A stretch of 64,000 bases of DNA from Leucobacter musarum subsp. musarum (lineage in GTDB: Bacteria > Actinomycetota > Actinomycetes > Actinomycetales > Microbacteriaceae), in contig NZ_JHBW01000087.1 in the NCBI RefSeq assembly GCF_001273845.1, positions 496,001-560,000 on the forward strand, written 5' to 3'. The first letter of the stretch is position 1. Each line of letters begins with the position of its first letter. Shown piece by piece: positions 1 through 8,048 of this stretch. A program made the translations under genes and the position numbers. The notes under the pieces are model-generated. The model saw nothing but the letters and a program-made list of their open reading frames with translations. It did no database searches and was not told the origin of the DNA.

Positions 1-383
1 TCGATCAACAGTGACGCCGCGCTCATGGGGTTTCCGTCACGGGCGGCGGAGCGCGCCGCACCTTCTCGCTGCACCGGGATCTGACCCGAGGCACGCATCA
101 GCCAGCCGAGTACGGGCACCTTGAACAGGCTCGCCTTCGCCATGAAACGCGGCAGTCGACCGAGATGCCAGACGGCGGCACCCATCGCAATCGGATCGAC
201 TTCGCTGTAGTGATTGGGCGCGAGGATGAAGGGACCGCTCTCGGGCAGCTTCGACTTCGGCGTGAAGCGATAGCGAACCATCATCGACCAGAACGGCAGA
301 ATCAACGATGCGAGCGCCCAGAACGCTGAGGGCCGGCGTTTCTCCGCGGAAAGCCGGCTGCGGAATTTCACCGTGTCAGTCAT
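1..383 (-). CDS. plsC: 1-acyl-sn-glycerol-3-phosphate acyltransferase, N-terminal part
   Basis: This should transfer an acyl chain to lysophosphatidate in membrane phospholipid synthesis. The visible 127 residues contain NHYSEVD, the NHX4D catalytic motif of the PlsC/AGPAT family, preceded by a hydrophobic stretch. The 3' end lies outside the window. The ATG at 383 follows a GATAAT -10 hexamer (395-390) by exactly 6 nt, so the mRNA is probably leaderless. A strong hairpin separates it from murA upstream, so it probably has its own promoter. The family call is firm; the exact substrate is inferred. Confidence 0.85.
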   Translation of the reverse strand, partial: MTDTVKFRSRLSAEKRRPSAFWALASLILPFWSMMVRYRFTPKSKLPESGPFILAPNHYSEVDPIAMGAAVWHLGRLPRFMAKASLFKVPVLGWLMRASGQIPVQREGAARSAARDGNPMSAASLLI

Positions 384-400
384 ACGTCCATTATCCCGAA

Positions 401-441
401 GCGGCGGTGGCCCGGAAGCATACGCTCCGGGCCACCGCCGC
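401..441 (-). terminator. Hairpin between murA and plsC
   Basis: This is a perfect 15-bp GC-rich stem (401-415 with 427-441) and an 11-nt loop, placed 27 nt after the murA stop. There is no U-tract, as is common for actinobacterial terminators. It could end the leuCD-murA transcript. Confidence 0.6.
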
Positions 442-467
442 ATTCGCAGAAAATGATTGCTGCAGGA

Positions 468-1898
468 TCAGCTCTCGTAGACGAAATCTGCCCCGAGCAG
501 GTGCAGCTTCTCGATGAAGTTCTCATAGCCGCGAGAGATGATGCCGAGGTTCGTGACCTTCGATTGGCCTTCTGCAGTGAGCGCTGCGATGAGGTGGCTG
601 AACCCGCCGCGCAGGTCGGGAACCTCGATATCGGCGCCGCGCAGGTGCACGGGCCCGGTGATCACCGCGGCCTGCTCGAACTCGCGACGCTTGACGCGAC
701 GGTTCTCGTCGTGCAGACCCTCCTTGTACACCACGATGTCCGCTCCCATCTTCACGAGTGCGTCCGTGAAGCCGAAGCGGTTCTCGTACACCGTCTCATG
801 AATCGTCGACTCGCCCTGAGCGAGTGTGAGCGCGACCACCAGGGGCTGCTGCCAATCGGTCATGAAGCCGGGGTGCACGTCGGTCTCGATGACGACGGGC
901 TTGAGCTCTCCACCCGGGTGCCAGAAGCGGATTCCGTCGTCGTGGACGTCGAAATCGCCCCCGACCTTGCGGAACACGTTCAGGAAGGTCATCATCTCTT
1001 CCTGCTCGACACCGCCGACGAAGATGTCGCCCTTGGTCGCGAGCGCGGCAGCAGCCCAGCTCGCGGCTTCGTTGCGGTCGAAGATCGCACGGTGGTCGTA
1101 GCCGCGCAGCTCGGGAACGCCCTCGATGAAGATGACGCGGTTCGGCTCCATCGAGATGATGGCGCCCATCTTCTGCAAGATGCAGATGAGGTCAACGATC
1201 TCGGGCTCGATCGCTGCATTGCGCAGCTCGGTCTGGCCCTCGGCGAGCACGGCGGTGAGCAGCACCTGCTCCGTGGCACCGACGGACGGGTAAGGCAGCT
1301 CGATGTTCGCTCCCTTGAGGCCATCCGGAGCGGTCAGGCTGATGCCGCTCGGCAGCTTCTCGATGACGGCACCGAACTGGCGCAGCGCATCGAGGTGGAA
1401 GTCGATCGGACGGTCGCCGATGCGGCATCCGCCGAGGTCGGGGATGAAGGCTTCACCGAGGCGATGCAGCAGCGGCCCGCAGAAGAGGATCGGGATGCGC
1501 GACGAGCCCGCGTGCGCATCGATGTCAGCCTGATGCGCCACCTCGACGTTCGACGGGTCGAGGCGCCACTCCCCGGCCTGATCACCCTTGGTGATGAGCA
1601 CGCCGTGCAGTGCGAGCAGTCCGGCGACGACGCGAACATCGGAGATGTTCGGCACGTTGCGCAGCACGCTCGGCGTCTTGCCGAGCAGCGCCGCGACCAT
1701 GGCCTTGGTCGCGAGGTTCTTCGCACCCCGCACCTCGATGCGGCCCTTCAGCGGCCGTCCACCGTTGATGATGATCTCATCGGAGGTGAGGCCGACTCGG
1801 GCGCCGGCGCGCTGCGCGTCGAGCTTGCGCCCGGCGGCATCCGCGTCTTCAGTCGCGGTCTCGACCGCAGTGTCTTGGGTCGTGAGCTTCTCGGTCAT
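468..1898 (-). CDS. murA: UDP-N-acetylglucosamine 1-carboxyvinyltransferase
   Basis: MurA transfers enolpyruvate from PEP to UDP-GlcNAc, the first committed cytosolic step of peptidoglycan synthesis. The 476-residue product shows the EPT fold throughout, with [16 protein letters not shown] near residue 57 and the active-site loop [15 protein letters not shown] with Cys158. That Cys aligns with E. coli Cys115, the fosfomycin target, whereas M. tuberculosis carries Asp there. About 40 residues precede the core. The ATG at 1898 overlaps the leuD stop as ATGA, which fixes the start and indicates translational coupling to leuD. Confidence 0.95.
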   Translation of the reverse strand: MTEKLTTQDTAVETATEDADAAGRKLDAQRAGARVGLTSDEIIINGGRPLKGRIEVRGAKNLATKAMVAALLGKTPSVLRNVPNISDVRVVAGLLALHGVLITKGDQAGEWRLDPSNVEVAHQADIDAHAGSSRIPILFCGPLLHRLGEAFIPDLGGCRIGDRPIDFHLDALRQFGAVIEKLPSGISLTAPDGLKGANIELPYPSVGATEQVLLTAVLAEGQTELRNAAIEPEIVDLICILQKMGAIISMEPNRVIFIEGVPELRGYDHRAIFDRNEAASWAAAALATKGDIFVGGVEQEEMMTFLNVFRKVGGDFDVHDDGIRFWHPGGELKPVVIETDVHPGFMTDWQQPLVVALTLAQGESTIHETVYENRFGFTDALVKMGADIVVYKEGLHDENRRVKRREFEQAAVITGPVHLRGADIEVPDLRGGFSHLIAALTAEGQSKVTNLGIISRGYENFIEKLHLLGADFVYES

Positions 1899-2497
1899 GC
1901 GGCCTCCACGGGAGTCGTCGTCGGCATCCAATTCGGGCGTTTCGCCTCGAACTGGGTGATCGCATCCGCGTTGCGGAGCGTCAGGGAAATATCGTCAAGG
2001 CCTTCGAGCAGGCGCCAACGCGTGTAGTCGTCGACGTCGAACGCTACGGTCAGGTCGCCGACCGTCACCGTGCGATCCTCGAGGTTCACCGTGAGCTCGA
2101 TGCCCGGCTGCGCATCGATGGCGGCCCAGATCCGCTTCACGTCGTCTTCGGGAACAACCGCAGCGAGCAGACCCTGCTTGCCCGAGTTGCCGCGGAAGAT
2201 GTCAGCGAAACGCGGAGAGATGACCACCTTGAACCCGAAATCGCGCAGCGCCCAGACGGCATGCTCGCGCGACGAGCCGGTGCCGAAATCGGGGCCCGCG
2301 ACGAGGATCTGCGCACCCTGGAACGCCGGCTGGTTGAGCACGAACTGCTCGTCCTGGCGCCAGTGGTAGAAGAGCGCATCGTCGAAACCTGTCTTGGTGA
2401 CCCGCTTCAGGAAGACGGCAGGGATGATTTGATCCGTGTCGACGTTCGAACGCTGCAGTGGCGCTGCGATGCCCGTGATCGTGGTGAACTTATCCAT
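1895..2497 (-). CDS. leuD: 3-isopropylmalate dehydratase small subunit
   Basis: LeuD is the swivel subunit that, with LeuC, converts 2-isopropylmalate to 3-isopropylmalate in leucine synthesis. The 200-residue protein has the aconitase C-terminal domain signatures [10 protein letters not shown] near residue 18 and [17 protein letters not shown] around 67-83. It begins 3 nt after the leuC stop and ends in an ATGA overlap with murA, so leuC-leuD-murA is one coupled operon. Confidence 0.95.
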   Translation of the reverse strand: MDKFTTITGIAAPLQRSNVDTDQIIPAVFLKRVTKTGFDDALFYHWRQDEQFVLNQPAFQGAQILVAGPDFGTGSSREHAVWALRDFGFKVVISPRFADIFRGNSGKQGLLAAVVPEDDVKRIWAAIDAQPGIELTVNLEDRTVTVGDLTVAFDVDDYTRWRLLEGLDDISLTLRNADAITQFEAKRPNWMPTTTPVEAA

Positions 2498-2500
2498 GGC

Positions 2501-4039
2501 TCAGGCTCCTGCCTGCTCGGAGACGGGCATGATCGGAATGCGTCGCCGCACCGGGAGTTCGGAGCCCTCAGGCGCGTCGTGCGACACCCCGTTCGCCGCA
2601 TCGTCCTGCAGATCCCACGGGCTCGAGAGCGTGCCGCGAATCGCGGTCGCCGCTGCGACCAGCGGTGAGACCAGGTGGGTACGACCACCCTTGCCCTGCC
2701 GGCCCTCGAAGTTGCGATTCGAGGTCGACGCGCACCGCTCACCCGGCGCCAGCTGATCCGGGTTCATGCCCAAGCACATCGAGCAGCCCGCGAAGCGCCA
2801 TTCACCGCCGAATGCCTCGACGATACGGTCGATACCCTCGGCTTCGGCTTCAGCTCGCACGCGAGCGGAACCGGGAACCACCATCAGTCGCACGCCCTCC
2901 GCCTTTTGCTTGCCCTTGATGAGCTCGGCGAAGGTGCGCAGATCATCGAGTCGGCTGTTGGTGCACGAGCCCATGAAGACCGCGTCGACCGGAATCTCTT
3001 TCATCGGGGTGCCCGCAGTGAGATCCATGTATTCGAGTGCGCGCTCGGCTGCGGCACGCTCGTTGGGATCGGCGATGAGCTCGGGGTTCGGCACCGTGTC
3101 GCTGAGGAGCACGCCCTGACCGGGGTTCGTGCCCCAGGTGACGAACGGCTCGAGCTCGTTCGCATCGATGAACACCTCGGCATCGAACACCGCGCCCTCG
3201 TCGGTGGGCAGCGTCTTCCAATATGCGACCGCGTCATCCCAATCGGCGCCCTGCGGTGCGTGCGGGCGACCCTTGACGTACGCGAAGGTCGTCTCGTCGG
3301 GAGCGACCATTCCGGCGCGCGCACCGGCTTCGATCGACATGTTGCACATCGTCATTCGGCCGTCCATTGACAGGCCACGGATTGCGGAACCGCGGTACTC
3401 GAGCACATACCCCTGCCCGCCGCCGGTACCGATCTTCGCGATGACTGCGAGGATGATGTCTTTCGCCGTCACGCCCGGGCGCAGTTCGCCGTCGACGTTG
3501 ATCGCCATGGTCTTGAACGGCTTGAGCGGCAGCGTCTGGGTCGCCATCACGTGCTCGACCTCGCTGGTGCCGATACCGAACGCGAGTGCACCGAAGGCGC
3601 CGTGCGTCGAGGTGTGGCTGTCACCGCAGACCACTGTGATACCCGGCATTGACAGACCGAGCTGCGGGCCGACGACGTGCACGATGCCCTGCTCGCGGTC
3701 GCCCAACGGATGCGCGCGCACGCCGAACTCAGCGACGTTGTGACGCAGCGTCTCGATCTGCAGACGGCTCGTCGGGTCTTCGATCTCACGGGTGATGTTG
3801 AGCGTCGGAGTGTTGTGATCCTCCGTCGCGATCATGAGATCGACGCGACGCAGCGGGCGGTCGGCGACACGCAGACCATCAAACGCCTGAGGGCTGGTGA
3901 CCTCGTGAATGAGGTGAAGATCGATGTAGATCAGGTCGGGCTCGCCATTTTCGCCCTTGACGACCACGTGGTCGTCCCACAGCTTCTCTGCCAGGGTCCG
4001 CGGCCGACCGGCCGCCTCCGTCGCATTCTGCTCGCTCAT
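2501..4039 (-). CDS. leuC: 3-isopropylmalate dehydratase large subunit
   Basis: LeuC is the [4Fe-4S] subunit of isopropylmalate isomerase. The 512 residues include [16 protein letters not shown] and the cluster cysteines in FMGSCTNSR and [12 protein letters not shown]. The ATG at 4039 is chosen over in-frame upstream codons because homology starts near [13 protein letters not shown] and a purine-rich GGGAAGAG lies just upstream. The upstream 130 nt hold a leucine leader peptide and alternative hairpins, suggesting attenuation by leucyl-tRNA supply. Confidence 0.95.
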   Translation of the reverse strand: MSEQNATEAAGRPRTLAEKLWDDHVVVKGENGEPDLIYIDLHLIHEVTSPQAFDGLRVADRPLRRVDLMIATEDHNTPTLNITREIEDPTSRLQIETLRHNVAEFGVRAHPLGDREQGIVHVVGPQLGLSMPGITVVCGDSHTSTHGAFGALAFGIGTSEVEHVMATQTLPLKPFKTMAINVDGELRPGVTAKDIILAVIAKIGTGGGQGYVLEYRGSAIRGLSMDGRMTMCNMSIEAGARAGMVAPDETTFAYVKGRPHAPQGADWDDAVAYWKTLPTDEGAVFDAEVFIDANELEPFVTWGTNPGQGVLLSDTVPNPELIADPNERAAAERALEYMDLTAGTPMKEIPVDAVFMGSCTNSRLDDLRTFAELIKGKQKAEGVRLMVVPGSARVRAEAEAEGIDRIVEAFGGEWRFAGCSMCLGMNPDQLAPGERCASTSNRNFEGRQGKGGRTHLVSPLVAAATAIRGTLSSPWDLQDDAANGVSHDAPEGSELPVRRRIPIMPVSEQAGA

Positions 4040-4129
4040 GTGTGCTTCTCTTCCCGGTTCCGTGCACTCAGCACTGTGCTGTTCAACACCGCGCGGCACG
4101 AAACTATTTCGCAAGCTCTGACGCGGCGG

Positions 4130-4184
4130 ATCGACCATGCGCGAACTCCGCGACGGGCGGTCGATGGACTAGACCCCGTCGCGG
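4130..4184 (-). promoter_or_regulatory. Attenuator-like alternative hairpins of the leuC leader
   Basis: On the minus strand a perfect 10-bp stem (4184-4175 with 4157-4148) begins inside the end of the leader peptide. A second 7-bp stem (4165-4159 with 4136-4130) uses the loop of the first and encloses its 3' arm, so the two exclude each other. There is no U-tract, so control could be at translation or through Rho. The fold was made by eye. Confidence 0.5.
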
Positions 4185-4213
4185 CTGTGAAGAAGCAGAG
4201 CCCGCGAACGCAT
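4169..4213 (-). CDS. leuL: Leucine leader peptide upstream of leuC
   Basis: This 14-codon ORF encodes MRSRALLLHSRDGV, with three consecutive Leu codons (CTG CTT CTT, 4198-4190). It ends inside the 5' arm of a strong hairpin about 130 nt before leuC. The -10-like TAGACT (4225-4220) ends 6 nt before its ATG, so the ORF would be translated from the very 5' end of the mRNA. This is the layout of amino-acid leader peptides in other actinobacteria. Stalling at the Leu codons would change the downstream folding; this role is inferred. Confidence 0.65.
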   Translation of the reverse strand: MRSRALLLHSRDGV

Positions 4214-4219
4214 GCCGAG

Positions 4220-4225
4220 AGTCTA
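4220..4225 (-). promoter_or_regulatory. Probable -10 element of the leuL-leuCD promoter
   Basis: The hexamer TAGACT ends 6 nt upstream of the leader ATG. No good -35 is seen 17-18 nt farther upstream. The same hexamer and spacing occur before the HhH-GPD gene at 33436. Confidence 0.5.
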
Positions 4226-4277
4226 CCACCGCGCGACCCGAGCACCCTGCATTCGGTGCCGAGCCGCGCGCTGGCTC

Positions 4278-5330
4278 CTAATGGCGGTTCGCGCGATCGT
4301 GGTGCTGACTGTTCGATTCGTGCGGTTCGGCCATGCCGAGGTGGAGGTGCTCACCCTGCGCGCGCGCCTCGCGGTTGGCCTTGATGACGCTCGCGATCGT
4401 CGCGATCGCCATCGCCCCGACGATGAAGCCGAGTGAAACTCCGGTCGTGATCTCGGGAACGGGAACGTGCTCGCCACCGTTAATGAACGGCAACTCATTC
4501 TCATGCAGGGCATGGAGGATCAGCTTGACGCCGATAAAAGCCAGAATCGCGGCAATGCCGTACTTGAGGTACTCGAGACGTTCGAGCAACCCGCCCAGCA
4601 AGAAGTAAAGCTGACGCAGGCCCATGAGCGCGAACACGTTCGCGGTGAACACGATGAATGGGCTCTGCGTGATACCGAAGATCGCCGGAATCGAGTCGAG
4701 GGCGAAGAGCAGATCAGTGAATCCCAGGGAGATCAGCACGAGGAGGAAGGGAGTGAACATCCGCTTGCCATCGACGGTGGTGCGCAACTTGCCACCGTCG
4801 TAGTGATCGCTGAACGGCATGACCTTCTTGATCTGGCGAATGATCCAGCTGTCGCCCTCATCGTCGTGACCGCCGGGCTTGATCTGCTGCCAGGCCGTCC
4901 AGATCAGCCACGCACCGAACACGAAGAAGATCGCGATGAATCGTTCGATGACTGCGGCACCGACCAGAATGAACGCTCCGCGGAAGAGCAGTGCGAGCAC
5001 GATACCGATCATGAGCGCGCGCTGCTGGTAAGCACTGGGCACCTTGAAGCTCGCGAGGATCAGCACGAACACGAAGAGATTATCGATGGAGAGGCTGTAC
5101 TCCGTCAGCCAGCCTGCCAAGAATTCGGTGCCGTGCTGCACGTCGCCGAGCAGGAAGATCGCTCCGGCGAAGACGAGCGCGAGCAGCACGTAGAACCCGA
5201 CCCACAGGCTTGCCTCCCGCATCGACGGAACGTGGGGACGACGAATGATCAGGGCGAGATCGACGACGAGGATCACGACGAGCGCGACCATCGAACCGAT
5301 TTCGAACCAGAGCGGCAGAACTGAGGTCAC
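4278..5330 (-). CDS. TerC-family integral membrane protein, probable Mn2+ exporter
   Basis: This multi-spanning protein of about 350 residues belongs to the TerC/Alx/YkoY family, members of which export Mn2+. It has at least eight hydrophobic segments and the family motifs EYSLSIDNLFVFVL and LLFALDSIPAIFGIT, whose acidic residues sit in the membrane. A hydrophilic loop (PGGHDDEGDS) lies mid-protein and a His-rich tail at the end. I chose GTG 5330 because AAAGAAG lies 9 nt upstream and the in-frame sequence before it belongs to the riboswitch. The riboswitch supports manganese as the relevant ion. Confidence 0.85.
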   Translation of the reverse strand: MTSVLPLWFEIGSMVALVVILVVDLALIIRRPHVPSMREASLWVGFYVLLALVFAGAIFLLGDVQHGTEFLAGWLTEYSLSIDNLFVFVLILASFKVPSAYQQRALMIGIVLALLFRGAFILVGAAVIERFIAIFFVFGAWLIWTAWQQIKPGGHDDEGDSWIIRQIKKVMPFSDHYDGGKLRTTVDGKRMFTPFLLVLISLGFTDLLFALDSIPAIFGITQSPFIVFTANVFALMGLRQLYFLLGGLLERLEYLKYGIAAILAFIGVKLILHALHENELPFINGGEHVPVPEITTGVSLGFIVGAMAIATIASVIKANREARAQGEHLHLGMAEPHESNSQHHDRANRH

Positions 5331-5373
5331 CGGAGTGCACTTCTTTCGGCAGGGCGCGGCAGGCGCGCAAATG

Positions 5374-5488
5374 ACCGAAAGTCTCTCCCCGGTGCTCGAC
5401 ATGACGCCTGCAGCACCGCGCCCGCACCGGCGCCGCTACGGAGCGGCACGTATTGACGACACGGGCGAACCGGGATACTCCCCTTCGC
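5374..5488 (-). promoter_or_regulatory. yybP-ykoY family Mn2+ riboswitch
   Basis: The minus strand holds the two conserved blocks of this family: GGGGAGTA (5483-5476) and GGGGAGAGAC (5390-5381). They are closed by a P1 helix CGAAGG (5487-5482) with CUUUCG (5381-5376). It sits directly before a terC-family gene, the classic target, with its 3' edge about 45 nt from the GTG. Mn2+ binding would switch on terC expression. Motif recognition is by eye. Confidence 0.85.
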
Positions 5489-5495
5489 TCGCAAC

Positions 5496-5501
5496 AGTGT
5501 A
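5496..5501 (-). promoter_or_regulatory. Possible -10 box for the riboswitch transcript
   Basis: TACACT on the minus strand lies 8 nt upstream of the riboswitch P1 helix, a suitable place for the -10 of its promoter. No convincing -35 is visible. Confidence 0.35.
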
Positions 5502-5594
5502 CTCGCACAGGCGGGTCGCGTCGCACGTCGTTCACGAACGCTCAATCGCGCTGCGCTAGCATCATGCCATCCACATCCGCAGAGAGGGCCCCAC

Positions 5595-6377
5595 GTGAGT
5601 CAGCGACCCAACACCATCGAACGCAGCACCGAAGCCGGCCCCGGGGCCGCCTCTCGCACGCTCGCAGGATTCATCTTCGCGAGCCGCTGGCTGCAGGCGC
5701 CGTTGTATCTCGGCCTCATCGTCGCGCAGGCGGTATACGTCGTGCTCTTCTTCGTCGAGCTCTGGCACCTGGTCGAGAACGTCGTCGCGACCGGGCACAT
5801 CACGGAGACCGACGTGATGCTCAGCGTGCTCGCGCTCATCGACATCGTCATGATCGCGAACCTGCTCATCATGGTGATCATCGGCGGGTACGAGACCTTC
5901 GTGTCGAAGATTCGCGTCGAGGGGCACCACGACGAGCCCGAGTGGCTGTCGCACGTGAACACGAACCTGCTGAAGGTCAAGCTTGCGGTGTCCATCATCT
6001 CGATCTCGTCGATCCACCTGCTCAAGACCTTCATCGAGGTGGGGCGCATGGATGGCGGCGTGGTGCTGAATTCGAACGGCACTGTGCTGTACTCGTCGGA
6101 GGGCGTGATGTGGGAGGTCGCCATTCACCTTGCCTTCATCGTCTCCGCGATCGCGCTCGCCTGGATCGATCGGATGAGCCAGCACCACGTGCCGGCGGCC
6201 CCGAGCGGGCTGAGCGCCGGAGCCATCGAAGCAGGACTGCGCGGAGACGCACCTGCAGCTGCGCCGACGCCAGCGACGGTGACTGCGGCGCCCGCAGCCG
6301 ACGGCTTCGTCACCGTGCGACTGCCGGCAGGCGCACAACTGCCCGAGGGCGCCGAAGTGGTCTCGCACGACCGCTAA
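5595..6377 (+). CDS. YqhA family (UPF0114) membrane protein
   Basis: This is a 260-residue inner-membrane protein of unknown function. The first 180 residues match the YqhA/TIGR00645 family, with FIFASRWLQAPLYLGLIVAQ near residue 25, IANLLIMVIIGGYETFVSKI near 90 and KLAVSIISISSIHLLKTFI near 130, giving four likely membrane helices. The last 80 residues are an Ala/Pro-rich hydrophilic extension that the short enterobacterial proteins lack. The start is GTG 5595, with a purine-rich GAGAGGG upstream. It is divergent from terC. Confidence 0.8.
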   Translation: MSQRPNTIERSTEAGPGAASRTLAGFIFASRWLQAPLYLGLIVAQAVYVVLFFVELWHLVENVVATGHITETDVMLSVLALIDIVMIANLLIMVIIGGYETFVSKIRVEGHHDEPEWLSHVNTNLLKVKLAVSIISISSIHLLKTFIEVGRMDGGVVLNSNGTVLYSSEGVMWEVAIHLAFIVSAIALAWIDRMSQHHVPAAPSGLSAGAIEAGLRGDAPAAAPTPATVTAAPAADGFVTVRLPAGAQLPEGAEVVSHDR

Positions 6378-6407
6378 GGTGGTATTCGGCCGGGATTCCC
6401 GGCCCAC

Positions 6408-6489
<82 letters not shown>

Positions 6490-6498
6490 CGTGGCGTA

Positions 6499-7962
6499 TC
6501 AGCGCACCGACTCGGCCCCGGCAGATGTCCACATCGCCGAGATATCGGTGAGCGGCACCGTCGCGGGTCCCGCGCCGTGCACTTCTCGGAACGCTCGCGA
6601 GAACGCGGGCAGGTGCGCGTAGCCCAGATCACGGGAGATGCGCGATGCTGCCTGCCCTTCGTTGAGGCGGTTGCGTGCGCGGGTCATGCGCGCCGCACGA
6701 AGCCAGGTCGCGCTCGACTCCCCCGCGCGCTCGCGAACGAGCCGTCTGAGATCGCGCTCGCTGTCGTCGAGCAGCGCTGCGATGTCGGCAAAACTCCATT
6801 CGGGCCGCAGCGACACGGCGCTCGCAAGGGCTGCGAGCCGGTGGTCATCCGTGTCGGTGGGCGCAAGAGAGCCCTCGCGGAGCACCGAAGCGAATCCCGC
6901 CTCCACGCGCTCGGCTCCGGGTCCGGTCGCACTCGGCCGGGCATACGCATCGATCATCCACGCGATCGCCTCGATATCGAGCCGTGGAGCCACCTGCACG
7001 GGGGCAAGCGGCACCCCCACGGCACCCGCCCGGCCCGATCGATAGCCGATGGGCAGCATGAGCGACCCGGCCGGCACCGTGACTCGGTTGCGCAATCCTG
7101 CAGGGAGCACCACAGCGTCTCCCTCGCGCAGGCGCATCGGCCGCCCACCAATGGTCACGTCGACGACGCCGAGGGCTGCCCACACGGCGACGTGCGCGCC
7201 GTTCACCCGCTCCCAGGTGCGGGTCTCCGCCAGTGCGACCGTGGGAACGATCTGCGCCCGGGCGAGCTTGGCACCCGTCGCGGTACGTCGCCACTCGCCG
7301 GGCGGTGATCCGGCAATCTCACGAAATGCCCGCACGAACCCGGGCACGCTGCGAAAGCCGACTCGGTGCGCTGTCCATTCGAGATCACGGCCGCTCCGCA
7401 GGAGTTCGGCGGCAGCATGAATGCGGGAGCGACGCACCCAGGCGGTGAGCGACAGACCGGTTTCGGCGCGGAACCTCCGCTGCACGGAGCGCATGCTCCA
7501 GCCGGTAACCGCGGCATCAAGCGCGGCAGCGAGGTCGAGGTCGGGATTATCGGCCAGCGTGTCGGCGAGGTCGTGGAGTTCGGCCGAGACCGGCGCCGGA
7601 GGAGGCTCGAGCAGCGCAGACTCCTCAATACGCACGGAAACGCCGCGCGCCGAGCCGTCATCGAGATGCCCGAGCCCCCTCGAGAAGGCCTCGAGCAGCA
7701 CCGGCAGGTGTTCGATCGCGCCGGAAATCCGCGCAATGACCGCGGGCCCCGATGCGTGTCCGGGAACCGGGAGCACGATGCCGGTTACTGACGCTCGGGC
7801 CGCATCTACGATCGACCCCGCCGGCACCCAGAGCGCTTCACCCTCCGCAATACTGCAGGCGACGTCACCCACGGTGACCCTGCATGCACCGCGCACTGCG
7901 ACGTACAGCAACGGTTCGGCGAGGCGCCCGGTGGGTCCTGGTAACACGGTGTCGTTCTCCAT
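6499..7962 (-). CDS. Tandem-duplicated AraC-type regulator (two cupin, two HTH units)
   Basis: The 487 residues hold two successive AraC-like halves. Unit 1 has a cupin-like sensor at about 15-90 and a DNA-binding domain at about 145-225 (SVQRRFRAETGLSLTAWVRR, then FRSVPGFVRAFREIAG). Unit 2 repeats the plan with a cupin at about 245-315 and an HTH at about 385-470 (RRLVRERAGESSATWLRAAR, then YAHLPAFSRAFREVHG). ATG 7962 is preferred to the in-frame TTG 7974; neither has a good ribosome site. It is divergent from the siderophore operon across an iron box and most likely regulates it, as AraC-type siderophore-sensing activators do elsewhere. The ligand is unknown. Confidence 0.8.
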   Translation of the reverse strand: MENDTVLPGPTGRLAEPLLYVAVRGACRVTVGDVACSIAEGEALWVPAGSIVDAARASVTGIVLPVPGHASGPAVIARISGAIEHLPVLLEAFSRGLGHLDDGSARGVSVRIEESALLEPPPAPVSAELHDLADTLADNPDLDLAAALDAAVTGWSMRSVQRRFRAETGLSLTAWVRRSRIHAAAELLRSGRDLEWTAHRVGFRSVPGFVRAFREIAGSPPGEWRRTATGAKLARAQIVPTVALAETRTWERVNGAHVAVWAALGVVDVTIGGRPMRLREGDAVVLPAGLRNRVTVPAGSLMLPIGYRSGRAGAVGVPLAPVQVAPRLDIEAIAWMIDAYARPSATGPGAERVEAGFASVLREGSLAPTDTDDHRLAALASAVSLRPEWSFADIAALLDDSERDLRRLVRERAGESSATWLRAARMTRARNRLNEGQAASRISRDLGYAHLPAFSRAFREVHGAGPATVPLTDISAMWTSAGAESVR

Positions 7963-7975
7963 CAACAGATGCAAG

Positions 7976-7994
7976 TTAGGCTCTACTAACTTAG
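7976..7994. promoter_or_regulatory. DtxR/IdeR-like iron box
   Basis: TTAGGCTCTACTAACTTAG matches the 19-bp IdeR/DtxR consensus (TTAGGTTAGSCTAACCTAA) at about 13 of 19 positions, mostly the outer half-sites. It lies between the divergent double-AraC gene and the siderophore-uptake operon, over the likely promoter region. Iron-replete repression by a DtxR-type protein is inferred. Confidence 0.6.
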
Positions 7995-8048
7995 GTTACC
8001 GCGCGGCGATTCGACCGCGCTGAACTCGATTCCACGGAGGTGCGCCGC

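Noticed and set aside
453-2027. Long open frame (over 500 codons) on the plus strand opposite murA
   Set aside because: It is the antisense shadow of murA and leuD in GC-rich DNA. The murA reading is unmistakable and the plus-strand product matches no family pattern.
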